From Lingula anatina (taxonomy: Eukaryota > Brachiopoda > Lingulata > Lingulida > Lingulidae), in assembly GCF_001039355.2 (NCBI RefSeq), contig NW_019775647.1, positions 738,286-802,285 of the forward strand: DNA of 64,000 nt, in the 5' to 3' direction. The notes under the pieces are model-generated. The model was not told where the DNA came from. It worked only from the letters and a program-made list of their open reading frames with translations, and did no database searches. Both the position numbers and the translations under genes were made by a program. Every line of letters begins with the position of its first letter. Position 1 is the stretch's first letter. Below are positions 37,936-50,880 of this stretch, piece after piece.

Positions 37936-40300
37936 TGAACGTTATATCGATTAATTATTGTTGACCCATTAGTAAGCACTTTTTACTGGGAAAAATCGGT
38001 ACGTTTGTTTTTTTATTTACAAATTCTTCGATCCTCAAGTGCAATTCAATTATCACGTCCATATAAGCGGTATCTTTCAATCGAAATCGAAAATAACATG
38101 TACATAAAAGTAACAGGCTTCAGATTAAACACATATACTTATTTTCATAGTTCCCATAATAAACTTTGTAGGCTATGCATTTTAAAAACATTATTTATTA
38201 AAGAAAGTCAGTAAAGAATTGATCGCACGTAATTTCAAGCACTTAATTTTCATTTGTAAAATATAACTGAATTTGAGATGGGCAGAGAAATTAAATGGGT
38301 TAAACAACTTCATTTTGCCCAAAAATGGATTTTCCTGGGGTAAATGACAATTTTTCTATATTTACAAATACGCATTAATGAATACGTTCCGACATCCAAA
38401 GATAGTCCATAAATTTTTAACTCTGCGTGGACTTTTGTAATAATTTCTTAAGAGATTATTACAGAGGGTAGCCATCTGCATGTATGATGCTCCACATGGC
38501 CAGATGCCAAGCAAAGATTCCAGAATGATCGCAATAACCGACGTATTGATGGTAAAAGAGAATTACATTCCTTTTAGTTGTTTACAATGTATTTATTGTG
38601 AAATATGAATCCCATACGAACAATTGTTATCTTTTTAAATAAATGAAGGTGCTGAATGTGTGTAACTTAATAAGAAATGTCTCCGTAGCATTAGTATAGA
38701 TGCACATTTAAATTTAACCATATTTAGATGTATATTTGAATAATTGCCTTGGGGCCATTTATGCACGAGATTTTCCGTAATCGTCATGGTATATCACTTC
38801 TTCTTACCGCACAGGGCGCTAAAACCATACAATACGGCCATACTCAATGCACAAAACATCAATTAGTTATTAAACACTTCTACGACATTTATCATTCGAT
38901 TTTTGTTTAATGACACAGATAAGGAACCCGAATTCAAAAAGTTTCCGTTTTTGTCGGTGGATATGGGGAAATATCCTACGACTAATAGGTATCGATTGTG
39001 CATACGTGTCCATTTATCGCCTTTTCATGTCAGACCTTGACTTTAAGCTTTTGGGTTTGGAGACAAAGATGGTTCTCCATTCAGGACGAAATTCCGTTCC
39101 TACAGAATTGCCAACTTAGTGCTTTGTTTAATGGAGCCATTGATTACATCATTGATTACGTTTACCCCACCACGTTTTCTAGACGTGATTTACTTTGACA
39201 TCACACTTCTAGTATGGGTGATGGTTTAAAAGTAAAAAAAATCTATAATAATACTAATGATATGCGACTAAAAACTGTTACATTACAAATAGAATTACAG
39301 AATAAAAATAAATTAATGCAATTAAAACTACAACAAATTTAATTGGCGTTTATGCGTTTAAATAGACTTAATTGATATTATACGTTCATCAAGGATATGT
39401 AAAAAGGGCACAGAGTTATAATGTACTTTAGCTTATGCATGAAAAAATACGTATATAAACAATGTGTGATTTTCACAGCTGATGTTTTTTTAAATATTGA
39501 CATTAATGCAATAATCCAATGCAGTTAATCCCCATGAAATGCTTTCTTAAAAGTCGATTACGCAAAGGTTTAACAAGAAAAAGAGCTTATATGATCTTTT
39601 TTTTAATAACATGCGAATTTAATATTGATTAGTTAAAAATCAAAATCACATATTTTTATTCAAAAGCAAATCATTTGGCTTTATCGCATTAAAATAACTA
39701 TTGTAACTAAATTTGAAAGATATATCATAGCCAGTGTTGTCCATATATTTCAACAATATCCTTCTCCGTATATTTTAATAACATACTCTACTGGGCCACA
39801 ATACATAGTTGTACAATAAATATTTACATAAGCAGATAATTGTGATACGCATCAAAATCATTATAACCCTTTTCAAGTATTGCTTGTCATACATGTATAA
39901 GATGTCAATAGGTACATGTACTTGTACATAAAATTATTTTTATGTTAATTTTTTAAACTTTTATTTGATAAAATAGTTAAAACATTTTAATATATTTAAT
40001 TGCAAAGTGTTTTTTATCTTTGGATATTATAATTGTTAAGAAATATTTTCCAATCATATGCACCATAAATAAAATGCAAATTAATCAGAAAAACAAATCG
40101 AACGTGCTTTTACTTGACGTCGATCACATGCGACGTTATAAATAAAGATCGCGTAAATCGCGTATTGACTTGGCTGGAGTGACGTCGATTGGACGTGAAT
40201 TTAGGTTGATCAAAGCCATGACCTAGTTTCGCCGTCATTTCTAAGACTCCATGCCAGCTGTGCTCAGCCATATAGTATGTCTTTGTCTAAACTCACTTGG
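37936..40300. other. Intergenic between GRL-C and pseudogene D
   Basis: No gene seen. From about 38680 the sequence matches the flank beginning at about 44190 (the 3' flank of GRL-E), so this is the 3' flank of locus D. Confidence 0.55.
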
Positions 40301-42958
40301 TCACGTGATCGTGATATTTCCAACACAGGGCACGGCGATATCGGATGGCTTGAACTGGATAATTAAAAAGAAATACGTCAGGAACATGCCGATTATCTGA
40401 AAGATATGATCGTTTCTTTAAGCTTTGGAAATGTATGCCAAAATGTATTTCTAAAATATAGATCTAACACATTTTGCCATCCACTGAAAATGACATCAAT
40501 CCATTGTAGGTAAATAAAACTACTCAAATTATTATATTGGAGTAAGAGAATCGTTGTTAATTTTACATATTTACTAATGTCAGATGAAGGCAAGAGAAAA
40601 TTTTAAAATTAGTTGGCTACGGGCGACTACTGTCCATAAACAGTGCAGATTGTAGATGGCTTTAAAGATTATTTATTTATTTATTTATTTATTTTTTTTT
40701 TATTTTATTTTATTTTTTTTTTTGTTGTTATCCTAAAAGTACACGGCTATTTCATAAAACGTATATAAAGAACAAGAAGCCGCTTTACTCACCGTCAGTA
40801 TGGTAGGTTTATCTATGGTAAACATCCCCAGTGCACTAAATCCTATTGGAGTTACACTAAGCTTGTTCAGGAACATCTGAAACTATAAAAAGTGGCGGTG
40901 TAAAATGCTTACTTAGTTTAGCATCTAGTTGCACTTAACTAGAGTAACATACTTTTCCCAAGTAATCGGGACTTAAACCATGCTCTGTTGACCATGGCCT
41001 TTTTTACAATATTTAACTGACTATTTGAAAAAAATGGCTTCGGTCACTAAGCGTATAAATAACCGTTTTGTCAGATATAAAATGCGACAGAGACGATTTG
41101 AACTTGACTTTGACATCGGCTGACGTTTGTTATCTCATTTCAGTAAAAAAAGAATTGGGGTTACCAAAAATAAATCAACACTTTATGAACAACATCAATT
41201 GTGTTGTGCAGTTAGGGTTACAATATATTTAAAAAAAAAACATCAATTGAAAAACCAAATGCAAAAAGGTCCTATATTCGGACTTAAAATTATTATATTT
41301 TTGAGTAACTTTCTGAGGTCTGTTGTTCTGGTGACTACTCAAAGTTACAAGTCGCAGGAAATTGAATATCAAGTACTTGTTTTCGGGTCATTTCATTTAA
41401 TTTGGGTTGTTTTTTTTCTCTGGAAGAACGATGTCATCCTTAATTATTTATCAAACATGTTGTAGACTTTTCTCATTGATGTTTAAAAATTATATTGAAA
41501 CTTTTAGTCAACAACACAACTGATGAAATTCTTTGCTGACCCATGAAAATATTATTCTACTTCAAACAGACTTTCTGCTAGTATGACGTAACTCTACTAT
41601 TAAAGCTGGATTACCTCCAGCCAGAGGGAAACACCAGGTACCTGCTGAACACATTTTATACTTACCGGAATTGACTATCAGGTATGATATCCAACTGAGC
41701 CTCGTTGAGTTCCAAAAGCGGCGCATGTGCCTAAGCAGAACATATCACATATATTTATGTTATGATTTAACCTCATATATTTCAGTTATCCGATTCCTTC
41801 GAATGGTTGAAAAAATAGCAGTGTAAATCAAATAAATATATAACCAAACATGGTTGTCATAAATATGAGAAAGGACAATAAATGTTAAACATGTCTTTCG
41901 ACATGGTCCATTTAACGCAACTGGAATCAATTATGAAAACCTTATATTAGTATTTCTCTACCCAAGTTAGATTGCATAGGAAATCATTAGTAAAGCTAAA
42001 ACCAAATTTGGGCTTATAAACCACAGCAGGAAAATAGTTGATACAGCACACTGAATAAAGAGAAGCAAGCTTTGATGATAATAATAGAATAAAATTATCT
42101 GTTTAACAGCTAATGTGTTAAATTTGTGATTATTTTTTATAACTATTATACGGTTAATGTTACAAATTGCACGTTTTCCCTCTGTCTCAGATTTAGAAAT
42201 AATTTAAACATTTCATGATTTTCAAGATAACAAAAAAAATCTTACTTGGAAACAGTTTGCCCAAACAGTTCATTTACGTCACGCATGGCTAATTAAACAT
42301 TCTTCCGGTAGTCAATGCACAAGAAGAGCACGTGCTAAGCAATTTAACCTCTAATACATTGTAAATATTTGACCAGCAGTTTCTAAAAAGCTAGTTCAAT
42401 GAAATGAAAATTATTTACGAGGCCTTTATCGATAATGACCCTTTTGCATTTTTAAAAAGGGAAGCACTGTTTACGTAACACGGTGAATGAAGTTGCTTTC
42501 CTATGCAAACAGCATACTTTGTACACTGATCGATTTGCAGAAAACATTCAGCTGAAGAAAACGTCGATTGTATTTTAATATTTCCTCTTTCCAGAAAAAA
42601 AAAGCGATGCCGATTAAGTCACGCATGTTGAGCCACTATTTTTCAACCAAGCGAGCTGCATTTTGCTACCAAATGGATTCTGTAAGAGCTCGACAACGCA
42701 TGTAATATCATCGAACAAAGCGCTTCTTATTACACCCAGCGGGGTGGTTCAAAGAAGAAGCCAAGTGAGAAAACGGGTAACACTCCTTTCTGATAGCTTC
42801 ATGTTGCTCCAAAGAAAATGACGACCAAAAGTACCAAAAATGTAATGTCAAAGAGATCGAGTGACACGAATTAATTGTTTGAGACAGTTTCGCCTCATTC
42901 GAAGAACAGTTAAATAGATTGAGAATGAGAGATAGAGGGGAGAGAGAGAGAGAGAGAC
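38680..42958. repeat. Segmental duplication, D copy
   Basis: 3' flank, exons 4-2 and intron 1 of locus D align with about 44190-48200 of GRL-E. Near the exon-1 donor the similarity changes from E-like to A/B-like. Confidence 0.75.
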
Positions 42959-43587
42959 TAACCTGATCGTTAACCATTGCCCCAAAGGAAATGACGCCTA
43001 GTTGCATTTCGGGCTGTACTGCCCAAGATACCATTGCCAATATGTCCAGGGGTGTACCGGCCACTTCGTCAAAATGATAAATCAACATGTAACATACGAG
43101 GCAACAAAGTCCTGTATTCAATACTAAAACGTAGGCCACAAAGAAGCTGAACATCCCGTTGGCAATGTTAAATAATTTACAGAGTTTTAGATGACGGCGT
43201 CGGTGAAACTCCACACGGAGAGGCTCACCTGTAACAAGTGCTTGTTGTACTTCCTCTTATAAACTCCTCGTTGAATGCCTTAAACAGGGTGTAAAACAGA
43301 ATACAGAATAATATGTAAATGACATATGGCACAAAAGCAGCCAGACCCGTGTAAAATGCACTAAATGCAACAAATACATTCAATATAGTAACCTTGGTGC
43401 TGGGAACTGTGGCATTCACTACGTAGTGAAACGGGGAATAGAAAAATACCGGCGTTAGTTCATTTGACATTAAGTAAACCATATAAACAAAGTTAAGGAC
43501 ATTGTAAAATATCAAAAATGCTGCTGCAAATTTTGTCTTTGGATCAAGTTTTATTGCCTCCAACACGTTAGGCAGATCTGTTTCTAA
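40301..43587 (-). pseudogene. Mosaic GRL pseudogene, GRL-D
   Basis: Remaining exons: 42963-43587 (partial exon 1), 41666-41730, 40793-40876, 40301-40396. Three defects are visible. Exon 1 starts at LETDLPNV; the N-terminal tail, TM1 and TM2 are gone. There is a one-base insertion near 43257-43260, where CTTTAAAC of the paralogs is CTTATAAAC. Exon 2 is 65 nt instead of 69, with a GACT-type deletion compared with GRL-E. The last two exons remain intact, with TYFFLIIQF. The locus is a mosaic: exons 2-4 and intron 1 are E-like, most of exon 1 reads like A/B (DEVAGTPLDILAM), and the sequence just beyond the break (43620-43970) resembles the GRL-A 5' flank. Not expected to make a receptor. Confidence 0.85.
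42926..42958. repeat. GA-rich tract next to the GRL-D exon-1 donor
   Basis: Same position relative to the donor as in A, B, C and E. Confidence 0.8.
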
Positions 43588-43619
43588 CAAAAAAAGGATC
43601 CCCCATGCAAAAAAGGATC

Positions 43620-43997
43620 CCCCATTCATGACTGAGTCCCGTTCATAACAAATTATCCATTTGGTGACTTGCTCGAGGGCAAGTAGTAAAATAAATTACA
43701 TAATATACACGACTTAATGTAATTGTAAATCATATTAGTCATAAATGAACTGGAAGAGCTTGCTGGTCCTAAGGATTTTTAAGGATAGTCGTGAAAGCCT
43801 TCAAAACTTTAGTCTGGTACATGCACATTCATGTTGTAAGTTTTCTTGATATTTTCTAAAAGGCAGCTTACCAAGTGATCAGGAAGCAAAAATCAACGTG
43901 TGTCACAAACAATGGTGCAAGTGTAGTAGGCTATGCTATTGTGGATGGAGCCTAATCTATAAATCTGATTTTTTTTTTTTTTTCCACAAAAATCAAC
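43620..43997. repeat. Displaced copy of GRL-A-type 5' flank
   Basis: Matches about 12745-13165 (GGATCC...GTTCATAA, CTTGCTCGAGGG, CTGGAAGAG, the TCACAAACAATGGTGCAAG segment and the poly-T). It abuts the broken exon 1 of D on one side and an orphan receptor fragment on the other. Confidence 0.7.
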
Positions 43998-44187
43998 CAA
44001 ATGCATTGTTAAATGTCTTACATATAGAGTAAAACAGACAGCAGGAGAATGTAAAAATTGCATATGCCACAAAAACAACCAGACTCGTGTAAAAGGCACT
44101 AAATGCCACAAATACATTCAGCAGTGTTACCTCAATGCTGGGAACTGTCAAATCCACGAAGTAATGAAAGGGGGAATAAAGATATGT
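43998..44187 (-). pseudogene. Orphan GRL exon-1 fragment (C-like)
   Basis: About 63 codons reading LYSPFHYFVDLTVPSIEVTL through FYTSLVVFVAYAI to FNNAF. They match the TM4 region of GRL-C far better than A, B or E. No flanking receptor sequence continues on either side. It is a fragment captured during local rearrangement. Confidence 0.75.
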
Positions 44188-45762
44188 CTCTGTAGCATAA
44201 GTATAGATGCACATTTCAATTAAACCATAATGAGATGTACCTGTATATTTGAATAATTACCTTGGGGTCATTTGTATCCTACTGCACAAGGCCCTGAAAA
44301 CCATACAATACGATGATTCTCAACCCACAAAGCACCAATTAGTTATTTAACACTTCTACGACATTTGTCATTCGATTTTTGTCTAATGGCACAGATGAAG
44401 AAATCGAATTCAAAAAGTTTCCGTTTTCGTCGGTGGATATGGTGAGATAGCCTACCACTAATAGATATCGATTGTGCATATGTGTCCACTTATTACCTTT
44501 TAAAATTATACTTTTCTTTTAAGCTTTTGGGTTTGGAGACAAAGAGGACCCTCCATTCACGGTTAAGTTCCGTTCTTGCAGAATTGCCAACTTAGTGCCT
44601 TGTTTAATGGAGACTTTGATTACATCATTGATTACATTAAGCCCACCACGTTTTCTAGACTTAATATACTTTGACCTCAAATTTCTAGTATGGGTAGTGG
44701 TTTAAAAGTAAAAAAAATATAATAATACTAATGATTTGCGACTATAAACTTTTACATTACAAATAGAATTATAGAAATAAATTAATGCAATTAAAACTAC
44801 AACAAATTATATTGATATTATACGTTCATCAAGGATATGAAAAAAGGGCACAGAGTTATACTGTGTTTCAGCTTATGCATGAAAAAAATACGTATATAAG
44901 CAATGTGTGATTTTCAAAGCTGGTGTTTTTTTTTTTTTTTTTTATATATATTGACATTTTAATGCAATATTCCAAGGCAGTTAGTCCCCATGAAATGCTT
45001 TCTTAGAAGTCCATTACGCAGGGGTTTAACAAGAAAAGCGATTATATGATCCTTTATTTCTAAATAACATGCAAATATAATATTGCAGCCGTTGATTGGT
45101 TAAAAATCAAAATCACAGATTTTTTTTTATTCAAAAGCAATCCGTTTGGCTTTATCGCATAAAAATAACAATTGTAACTAAATTTGAAAGATATATCATA
45201 ACCAGTGTTCTCCCTATATCTTAACAATATTCTTCTCCATATATTTTAATAAAATTCTTTACTGGCTCACAATACATAGTTGTATAGTACATATTTACAT
45301 TGGTAGATAGTTGTAATATGCATAAAAACCATTATAACTTTTTCAAGTATTGCTTGCATGTATACGATGTACATAAAATTAGTTTGATGTAAATTTATTT
45401 TCATTATATTCGATTCAATAGTTTAAATATTTCTAAATATGTTTAATTACTACGAAGTGCCAAGTTTTTAAAAAATATTTTTGAATATAATAATTGTTAA
45501 ACAATAATTTCCAATCACATGCACCAAAAATAAAATGCAAATTAATCAGAAAAACCAATCGAACGTGCTTTTACTTGACGTCGACCACATGTGACGTTAT
45601 AAATGAAGGTCGCGTAAATCGTGTCTTGACTTGGCCGGATTGACGTCGATTGGACATGAAATTTAGGTTGATCAAAGCCATGACCGAATTTCGCCGTCGT
45701 TTCTAAGACTTCGTGCCAGTTGTGCTCAGTCGCATAGTAGGTCTCTATCTAAACTCACTTGG
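44188..45762. other. 3' flank of GRL-E
   Basis: No gene. Homologous to about 38680-40300, the 3' flank of D. Confidence 0.6.
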
Positions 45763-48200
45763 TCATGTGATCGTAAAATTCCCAACACAGGGCACTGCGA
45801 TATCGTATGGTTTAAACTGGATCATTAGAAAGAAATACGTCAGGAACATGCCGATTATCTGGAAAATATGATAGATTCTTTAAGCTTTGGAAATGCATGC
45901 AGAAATGCATTTCTAAAATATAGATCTAACACATTTTGCCATCCACTGAAAATGCGTCAATCCATTGTAGGCAAATAAAACTACTCCAATTATTATATTG
46001 GAGTAAGAGAATCGTTGTTAATTTTACAAATTTACTAATTTCAGGTGAAGGCCAGAGAAAATTAATTTGTTGGCTACGGGCGACGACTGTCCATAAACAG
46101 TGCAGATTGTAGATGGCTTTAAAGATTTATTATTATAATTATTTATTTATTTATTTATTTTTTTTTTTTTTTGTTATCCTAAAAGTACACGGGTATTTCA
46201 TAAAACGTATATAAAGAACAAGAAGCCGCTTTACTCACCGTCAGTATGGTAGGTTTATCTATAGTAAACATCCCCAGTGCACTAAATCCTATTGGAGTTA
46301 CACTTAGCTTGTTCAGGAACATCTGAAACTATAAAAATTGACGGTGAAAATTTGGAACCGTTTCATAGCAGTGCAAAAGGCTTGTATAGTTTTGCATCCG
46401 ATTGTACTTCACTAACCAGTAACATACTTTTCCAAAGCAATCGAGACTATAACCATGCTCTACCAAACATGGCCTTGTTTACAATATTTAATTGACATTT
46501 TGAAAACAAAATGGCTTCGGTCACTAGAAAATCATATTTTAACTTGTCCCGACACAACTGATGAAATTCTTTGCTGAACCTTGAAAATACTCTTCTAGTT
46601 CAAACAGACTTTCTACTAGTATGACGTAACTCTACTATTAAAGCTGGATTGCCTCCAACCAGAGGCAAATACCAGGTACCTGTTGAACACATTTTATACT
46701 TACCGGAATTGACTGACTATCAGGTATGATATCCAACTGAGCCTCGTTGAGTTCCAAGAGCGGCACATGTGCCTAAGTAAAACATATTACAAATACATGT
46801 ACTTATGTTATAATTTAAGATATCCTATTCCTTCTAAATGTTGAAAAAACACACAGGTGCCCAAGTCATCGTGGCCATTAATTATGTCACCGCACAGGGT
46901 TATCACATATATAAGAAAGGGCGAGAATAGTTTATCCTGGAATCAACCATGAAAATTTTAATATTTCTCTACCTAAGTTAGATCGCATAGCAAATCATTA
47001 GTAAAGCTAATAGCAAAATTGTGTGGTGGGCTTATAAACCACATCAGGCAAAAAAGTTGATACAACACCCTGAATAAAGAGAAGCAGTAAGCCTTGATGA
47101 TATGATAAATAATAATGAAATGAAAAATGATATGGTTATAATAATATAATAAAAATATGTGGTTAACAGTTAAATGTGTTAATTTTTTTATTATTTTTTA
47201 AAACTATTATACGGTTTATGTTACAAACTGCACATTTTCCCTCTGTCTTAGATATAGAAATAACTAGAACTGTAATCATTTTATGATTTCCAGGATAACG
47301 AAAAGATCTAATTTAAACATAAGACGGTTAAATATATACAGCGTTTTAACAAATTAAAACAATTATTTAATCCGTCGCAATTTTTGTGAGTGCGTCATAC
47401 ATTGTAACCTTTTTTAAATTATAAGAGCATTGAAACAAGGGCTTGTCAACATACGTTTTTTCCTTTACTTTTTTTTTCATAAAGATGACAAAACTGACGA
47501 CCCTGTGCTTGAAACGGTTTGCCCAAACAGTCTAGTTATGTAAAGCACTTTCTAGCTTCAACCTTCTTCCGGTAGTCCATGCACCGGAAAAAGCATGTTA
47601 AGCAAGTAAATATTTGACCAGCAGTTGCCAAAAAGCTAGTTCGATAAAAAGGATATCATTTGTTAGGCTTTTAACGATAAAGAGCATTTAACATTTTGAA
47701 AAGGAGAGCCATGTTCACTTAACACGATGAATGAAGTTGATTTCCAATGAAAACAGCATACTTTGTACACTGAGTGATTTGCAGAAAACACTCAGTCAAA
47801 GAAAACGCCCGAATGCATTTTTTAAATATTTCCTCTTACCAGAAAAAAAAAGCGATTCCGATTAAGACACTCATGTTGAGTCGCTATTTTCCAACCAAGC
47901 AAGCTACATTTTGCGACCAAATGCATTCTGTAAGAGCTCGACAAGCATGTAATATCATCGAACAAAGCGTTTCTTTCACCCAGCGGGGTAATTCATAGAA
48001 GAAGCCCAAGGAGAATACGAGTAACAATCCTATCTGATAGCTTAATGTTGCTCCACCGGAAATGACGATCAACAGTACAAAAAATGTCATGTCAACGAGA
48101 TCGAGTGACACAAATTAATTGTGTGAGACAGTTACGCGTCATTCGAAAAACAGTCAAATAGACTGAAACTGGGGGAGAGAGAGAGAGTGGGAGAGAGAGA
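44190..48200. repeat. Segmental duplication, E copy
   Basis: Counterpart of 38680-42958. Confidence 0.75.
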
Positions 48201-49317
48201 GACTAACCTGATCGTTAACTACTGCTCCAGCGGAAATAATGCCCAGTTGCACGACGGACTGAACTGCCCAAGTCATCGTGGCCATTATGTCAATTGGGGA
48301 ATCGGTCGCCGTGTCAAAATGATAAATCAATATGTAACATACGAGGCAACAAAGTCCTGTATTCAATACTAAAACGTAGGCCACAAAGAAGCTGAACATT
48401 CCACCAGCAATGTCGAACAATTTACAAAGTTTCAGATGACGGCGTCGGTGGAACTCCACGCGGAGGGGCTCACCTGTATCAAGGGCTTGTTGAACTTCCT
48501 TTTTAAACTCATCGTTGAATGCCTTAAACAGGGTGTAAAACAGAATGCAAAAGAATGTGTAAATAGCATATGGGAGTAAAGCAGCAAGAGTCGCGTAAAA
48601 ACCACTCATTGCGGAATATACTATCAGTACTGTCACCTCGACGCTGGGGACTTTGAAATCCACGTAGTAATGAAAGGGAGAATAAAAAAATTCTGGTATT
48701 AAGCCATTTGACATTACATACACGCCGTATGTAATGTGTAAAACGGCATAAACTATCACAAGTACGACCGCAATTTTGGTTCTTAGTTCGAGCTTTATTA
48801 CCTCCATGACGCTAGGCAGATCAGATTCTAACCGTGCGCATTCCCTCCAAACAGACGGCAATCTATAGCGACACGCACAGAAGCAGAATGTAACTTGAAG
48901 AACTGCAGTCATGTCCCAAACCGCAAACATTATTTTGTAGTACAGTGCTGGGTTTGCTACACTCTCGTTGCCATCAAACGCCACCAGTCCATGTAGTATG
49001 AAATGTACCCAAATATAAAGCACGGCAAAAGAACTGTAAACTTCCAGAAATGACACATTCTGCTTCCTTTGCTCCTTCCCCTTCGTCGTGGTGTCGTGAA
49101 TTTTGTAAGCGCCACCCTTTCTGTCGTGGTAAAGCCCGAATATTGTCATGACAACTCTTATTGGTTTAAAGCTTCTGTAAACCTTCGAATCTTCTATGGC
49201 CACTGCTTTGCCATTTTGTCTCTTTGATAAAGTCTCAGATACGCCCTTGGTATCATGTTGTTTTCCAACCAATTCAAATCTATCAAGATCTATCACTGTG
49301 ACTCGACCCTCAGCCAT
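45763..49317 (-). CDS. Gustatory-receptor-like 7-TM protein, GRL-E
   Basis: Exons: 48208-49317, 46704-46772, 46239-46322, 45763-45858 (1110, 69, 84 and 96 nt), phase-0 introns, giving 452 residues. It begins MAEGRVTVIDLDRFELVGKQ. The frame stays open upstream to 49497, but the TATA/GTACAGCAGCTCACG promoter lies at 49351-49374, inside that extension, which supports the ATG at 49317. It has the GLVAFDGNES loop, HRRRHLKLCKLFDIAGGMFSFF before TM5 and TYFFLMIQF. Distinct features are DTATDSPIDIM between TM5 and TM6, where A and B have the AGTPLDI type, and a KGGAYKIHD insertion in the N-terminal half. Intact and probably functional; the role is inferred from the family. Confidence 0.88.
48171..48202. 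repeat. GA-rich tract next to the GRL-E exon-1 donor
   Basis: Same location as in the other close paralogs. Confidence 0.85.
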
Positions 49318-49350
49318 TGTTAAAGGTATATGGTCACTAAGGTACTCGGA

Positions 49351-49374
49351 CGTGAGCTGCTGTACCTTTATATA
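49351..49374 (-). promoter_or_regulatory. GRL-E core promoter
   Basis: Minus strand: CTTATATAAAG TATA box (49368-49374), then GTACAGCAGCTCACG (49351-49365), 34-57 nt upstream of the ATG. The 15-base element is identical to that of A and B. Confidence 0.65.
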
Positions 49375-50880
49375 AGCTTCATATTGATTTTTTATCACTG
49401 ATCCATGGCCATTTGCAATTGAAGACGGGAAGTCTATGTCGAGAGATTTCATGACTACACACTCTTCCAAGCACAGATCCCTGTACTTGCATATCAAACA
49501 ACCATTATAATATACCTAAAATTCACGGTACTTTTGAAATTATCAAAAAAACGCTGATAAACAAAAAGAGTTTGCACATATTTGATTTTATATACATTTA
49601 ATAGCTGATATTATTTGATAAATATTTGATTTTATTTATTTCAACTTCCTTCTGATAGTTTTGAACCAATAACTGCGATTAGCATGTTTCCGTTTTCTGT
49701 GGTAGATAGGGTAAAATTTCCGATTACTAACATCTATCGATTGTGCATGTATGCTGACTTGTAAACTTTTGATGACAGGCTTTTACTTGGTTTTTTTGCA
49801 GATTTTTGTTTATAGAATTAGAGAAGACAATCGCCATGCAAGGAGGATCCGTTCCATGCAAGGAGGATCCGTTCCTATCAAACTGCCCATTCATACGCCT
49901 CGTTTTTGAAATTGATCAATGAATGTTACCGCCCCACCCAGCTGGTTCTGGCGGCACTTCCGTAGATCTAAAATCTCCGATTTGAGTATAGTCAAATAAT
50001 AATAATAATTATAATTATAATAATGATATAACGATTTATATCTGTTACTAATACAGTTGGATAGTGCAATAAAACAATTAATTCGATTGGTACCTAATTA
50101 GTAATTTATGTAAAATAAATAATTTATACAAAATATAATTAAAACAAAGCAGTAGCATTTAGCTTCCGCGCATTTGCTCAAAAACAATAATAATAATAAT
50201 AATAATAATAATGCAACTGCTGATCGTTATTTAATTATTATAAAATTATATATAAGCATATTCAAAAGCATTCCATTTAATTTTTTTATGAATATCAACA
50301 TTACAACTAAACACGGACAATCTCATGATAAATTCTACTCCGTGCTATCTAAATAGAAATCTACCATTATATCGGTTTACAATATAGTTTTACAGCACAT
50401 TGCGACCTGTTCCCTTCACAAAACTGCTGAAACTTCAGACACTCTATACGTGTAAAAATTGACTTATTGTTTCTATATCCAAATATTTATACATATACAC
50501 GAGTTAAACACGATTTAGTATCTCCCATTTTTTTTTTTTGTGCCCACTAGCGAATCTAGTGCTTAACATTCACACCCACGTGACTTCTGATCATTGGCCA
50601 TAGCTATACGCCGTTACCAAGTCGTACATTTTCTACCTACAAAATATCCGAGCTGATAAATATTCAACCTTTGTAACAGTTAAAATATCACAGTCTATAT
50701 TTTTGTTCACATGTTATAGATTTTGAAGGGTGAAAGGGAAGAAGGGGATACCTCCAAAGCTTAGAGGGTAGTGCGCCCCCCTCCCCCCGTCCTCTACCAC
50801 CCCCACCCCCGCCCCCCTCACCCCCCCCCCTCCCACCCCCCAGTTCTGCAATTGCTATCACAGTAAACTTCGTGGCTGTT
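49375..50880. other. Intergenic between GRL-E and GRL-F
   Basis: No gene seen. An (AAT)n microsatellite lies at about 50184-50212, and a C-rich low-complexity stretch at 50770-50840. A short tandem GGATCCGTTCC(A/T) repeat at about 49845-49875 resembles the GGATCC segment in the A/D 5' flanks. Confidence 0.5.

Noticed and set aside
41127-41465. 112-codon plus-strand open frame
   Set aside because: Lies in an intron of pseudogene D, is AT-rich, and is not kept in the duplicated E region.
49318-49497. 60-codon N-terminal extension of GRL-E
   Set aside because: It overlaps the TATA box and conserved promoter element and has no counterpart in the paralogs.
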